Shown: positions 30,179 to 32,164 of the stretch, one piece after another
Position numbering within the stretch: the first letter of the stretch is position 1
Layout: the number at the start of each line of letters is the position of its first letter
Source: Holophagaceae bacterium
GTDB taxonomy: Bacteria; Acidobacteriota; Holophagae; Holophagales; Holophagaceae
DNA: 32,164 nt
Assembly (NCBI GenBank): GCA_023257195.1
Contig: JALRCU010000042.1
Span: 1 to 32,164, forward strand
Reading direction: 5' to 3'
Made by a program: the position numbers and the translations under genes
The notes under the pieces: generated by a model
The model's database searches: none
What the model was told of the DNA's origin: nothing
What the model saw: only the letters and a program-made list of their open reading frames with translations

Positions 30179-31078
30179 ATGAGCAACGTTCAGCAGCTTA
30201 TAGTAGCGATATCATCGCGTGCTTTGTTTGATTTTGAGGATGAAAATCAATTTTTTGAAGCCGAAGGGGACCAAGCCTATATGAGGTTGCAGCTATCCCG
30301 ATTAGATATACCGGCTAAGCGAGGAGTAGCGTTTCCTCTTATCAAGAAACTCATGGCTTTCAATACAGCCGATGAAAACTTAGTTGAAGTTGTCATCCTA
30401 TCTAGGAATGATCCCGTCAGCGGAATGCGAGTCTTTAAAAGTGCTCAAGCGGAATCCTTAGATGTAAAACGAGGTGTTTTTATCAAGGGTCGTCCCCCTT
30501 TTCCTTACCTAAAACCCCTTGGTGCTACGCTTTTCCTTTCGGCTAAAGAAGAGGATGTTCGCGAAGCATTACTCTCCGGATATCCTGCAGCGAGGGTCTA
30601 TCCATCTTCTTCTAATGACGCTGACCAACATCCCAATGAAGTCCGGATTGCATTTGACGGAGATGCAGTTCTATTTAGTGACGAAGCCGAAATCGTGTAT
30701 CAAAAGTCTAAATTAGACGGCTTCCAGCAGCATGAGAAAAAAAATGCTCTAAATCCCCTACCGGATGGTCCCTTCAAGCCTTTTCTTTCAGCATTAAATG
30801 TTCTTCAACTTCGGTCTAAGGGTTCGAGCATGAAGATTCGCACCGCCCTGGTTACGGCCAGAAGCGCCCCAAGTCACGAAAGAGCCATCAGAACTCTAAT
30901 GTCATGGAACATTCACGTCGATGAAGCCATGTTTCTTGGTGGTTTATCAAAGACCGAATACCTAAAGGAATTCGAACCTGATTTCTTTTTTGATGACCAA
31001 ACCGGACATTGTGAGGATGCAGCTAGAAATATTATTCCTACAGGTCATGTTGTGAGTGGAATTAAAAATATTAGGTAG
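30179..31078 (+). CDS. Cytosolic 5'-nucleotidase (cN-I-like)
   Basis: The 299-residue protein matches the bacterial 5'-nucleotidase family related to eukaryotic cN-I. Typical segments are SSRALFDFEDEN at 12-23, VVILSRNDPVSGMRVFKS, FIKGRPPFPYLKPLGATLFLSAKEEDVREAL, RIAFDGDAVLFSDEAE and the C-terminal AMFLGGLSKTEYLKEFEPDFFFDDQ. It removes phosphate from nucleoside monophosphates such as AMP or IMP in the cytosol. It follows the secreted phosphodiesterase by 7 bases, which suggests shared use in phosphate or purine recovery. The last 8 bases overlap the 3' end of mqnC, running opposite. Confidence 0.88.
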   Translation: MSNVQQLIVAISSRALFDFEDENQFFEAEGDQAYMRLQLSRLDIPAKRGVAFPLIKKLMAFNTADENLVEVVILSRNDPVSGMRVFKSAQAESLDVKRGVFIKGRPPFPYLKPLGATLFLSAKEEDVREALLSGYPAARVYPSSSNDADQHPNEVRIAFDGDAVLFSDEAEIVYQKSKLDGFQQHEKKNALNPLPDGPFKPFLSALNVLQLRSKGSSMKIRTALVTARSAPSHERAIRTLMSWNIHVDEAMFLGGLSKTEYLKEFEPDFFFDDQTGHCEDAARNIIPTGHVVSGIKNIR

Positions 31079-32153
31079 TTTTACCCTTATTGATAGCACC
31101 ATAGACGTTATCTCTTTGCCAAGGTATGAACCCGGCATCCATAATAAGATGGTTCATTTCTTCTAAGTTGACGCTGTAGCAAGTTCCTGCTGCGCTGACA
31201 ACATTTTCTTCCAGCATCAATGAGCCCATATCATCACAACCAAATGCTAGAGCAACTTGGCCAGTTTTCTTGCCCATAGTGACCCATGAAGACTGAATAT
31301 GTGGAATGTTATCAAGATAAAGTCTGGCTATCGCTATCGTCCTTAAGTATTCATCATCGTTTGCGATGGGAATTTTACCCTCCCAGACCGTGTTCCCTGG
31401 CTGAAAGGGCCAAGCAACAAATGCCGTATACCCACCCCCATTGGGAGTCCTCAAAGCACGATCCTGTTGTGTGCGGATTACATCAAAATGTTGCAACTTC
31501 TCTAAGGTAGTTTCGCCAATACCATACATCATAGTTGCCGTGGTTTTCATTCCTTCTTCGTGAGCTGCTTCCATTACTTCAAGCCAACGTTCGGGGCCAC
31601 CTTTGAGGGGGGCAATTTTTTTACGAATCCGGGGTACTAAGATTTCTGCACCTCCCCCTGGAATGGAACCGAGTCCTGCGTGCTTCAGTTCAGCAATAGT
31701 TTGACGAAGGGTTTTATGATTAAGTTTGGACATCATTTGAATTTCAACAGGAGAAAAACCATGAACCCAAAGACCCAATTCGGAATTTATGTAGGAAACC
31801 AGATCTAAGTAGTATTCCCAGGGTAAATCAGGATTAACACCTCCTTGCAGGAGAAATCCGGTACCGCCAAGGGCTTTTGTCTCTTCAGCTTTTACCTTCA
31901 ACTGTTCTTTTGTAAGTACGTACCCCTTTGTATCACCTGGCTTCTTGTAAAAAGCGCAAAAGGTACAGTAAACGTTGCAGATATCCGTATAGTTAACGTT
32001 ACGATCTATGACGTAACTCACTTTGGATGGATCATTGTGTTTATTTCGAATGAATGTTGCTGCTTGACTAAGTTCTGGCAGACTTGCAGAGTCATAAAGC
32101 GTAGCCGCTTCATCAATCGATAAACGCTGTGAGGAATATACTTTGTCTAACAA
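31071..32153 (-). CDS. mqnC: Cyclic dehypoxanthine futalosine synthase MqnC (radical SAM; 5' end at or just beyond the right edge)
   Basis: MqnC cyclises dehypoxanthine futalosine in the futalosine menaquinone pathway. In the 360 residues from TTG 32153 the radical SAM cysteines are C59, C63 and C66 (DICNVYCTFCAF), followed by YKKPGDTKGYVL, GTGFLLQGGVNPDLPWEYY and IPGGGAEILVPRIRK. The LLQGGxNPD segment separates MqnC from MqnE. The frame stays open from 32153 to the window edge and no ATG is in frame there, so the true start may be TTG 32153 or a codon beyond the edge. Typical MqnC length (about 360-370) means little can be missing. Confidence 0.92.
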   Translation of the reverse strand: MLDKVYSSQRLSIDEAATLYDSASLPELSQAATFIRNKHNDPSKVSYVIDRNVNYTDICNVYCTFCAFYKKPGDTKGYVLTKEQLKVKAEETKALGGTGFLLQGGVNPDLPWEYYLDLVSYINSELGLWVHGFSPVEIQMMSKLNHKTLRQTIAELKHAGLGSIPGGGAEILVPRIRKKIAPLKGGPERWLEVMEAAHEEGMKTTATMMYGIGETTLEKLQHFDVIRTQQDRALRTPNGGGYTAFVAWPFQPGNTVWEGKIPIANDDEYLRTIAIARLYLDNIPHIQSSWVTMGKKTGQVALAFGCDDMGSLMLEENVVSAAGTCYSVNLEEMNHLIMDAGFIPWQRDNVYGAINKGKTT

Positions 32154-32164
32154 AGCATCATGGG

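Overview
This window looks like a compact chromosomal segment from a low-to-moderate GC, didermic (LPS-bearing) bacterium that uses menaquinone. Outer-membrane biology is shown by a KdsD-type enzyme for Kdo synthesis, a fused LptF-LptG permease, an Mla/MCE lipid transport operon, GlmU, LspA and a tiny LptM-like lipoprotein. Menaquinone made by the futalosine route is shown by MqnE and MqnC. SpoVG, an omega subunit whose C-terminal part looks more like Acidobacteriota/deltaproteobacterial forms than gammaproteobacterial ones, DUF116 and futalosine genes together suggest an Acidobacteriota- or former-Deltaproteobacteria-like lineage, possibly a free-living marine one. That placement is inference only. 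Gene spacing is very tight: genes overlap or nearly touch, and TTG and GTG starts are frequent, which suggests a streamlined genome. There is no phage, IS element, CRISPR array or rRNA. The region reads as core and household genes rather than an accessory island.

Layout. 1-3958 (+): 3' end of kdsD, the lptF-lptG fusion, a membrane polyferredoxin and msrB, the last two overlapping by 4 bases. 4017-4180 (-): tRNA-Cys and tRNA-Gly. 4273-12600 (+): a long, closely packed set of pdxA, glmU, mlaE, mlaF, a MlaD-like protein with a beta-rich C-terminal domain, a DUF116 cysteine-rich membrane protein, an unusual UbiA-type prenyltransferase, pgeF, spoVG and tRNA-Gln. 12680-14194 (+): a processive-type family 2 glycosyltransferase. 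14198-19570 (-): an accC, biotin carrier, ileS, lspA cluster. 19588-21762 (+): small lipoprotein, rpoZ, mqnE and a 5-formyl-THF cyclo-ligase. 21742-25615 (-): acpP, fabF, uvrB and yhbY. 25695-26621 (+): xerD. 26624-27169 (-): thioredoxin-like secreted protein. 27222-27734 (+): Rrf2 regulator. 27731-28921 (-): rlmI-like methyltransferase. 28945-31078 (+): secreted phosphodiesterase and cytosolic 5'-nucleotidase. 31071 to the right edge (-): mqnC, perhaps lacking a few N-terminal codons.

How the genes work together. Envelope building dominates the left half: Kdo, LPS export, UDP-GlcNAc, phospholipid transport, peptidoglycan editing and a glycan synthase. The middle and right hold fatty-acid synthesis (biotin carboxylase, carrier, FabF, ACP), translation (IleS, YhbY, RlmI, three tRNAs), DNA repair and chromosome resolution (UvrB, XerD), and menaquinone synthesis. 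No clearly new defence or mobile system is visible. The most interesting items are the MCE protein that appears to carry its own beta-barrel-like domain in an operon with DUF116 and an odd UbiA protein, an Rrf2 regulator whose cysteines are moved to the C-terminus, the polyferredoxin-MsrB pair, and a 40-residue lipoprotein that is easy to overlook.
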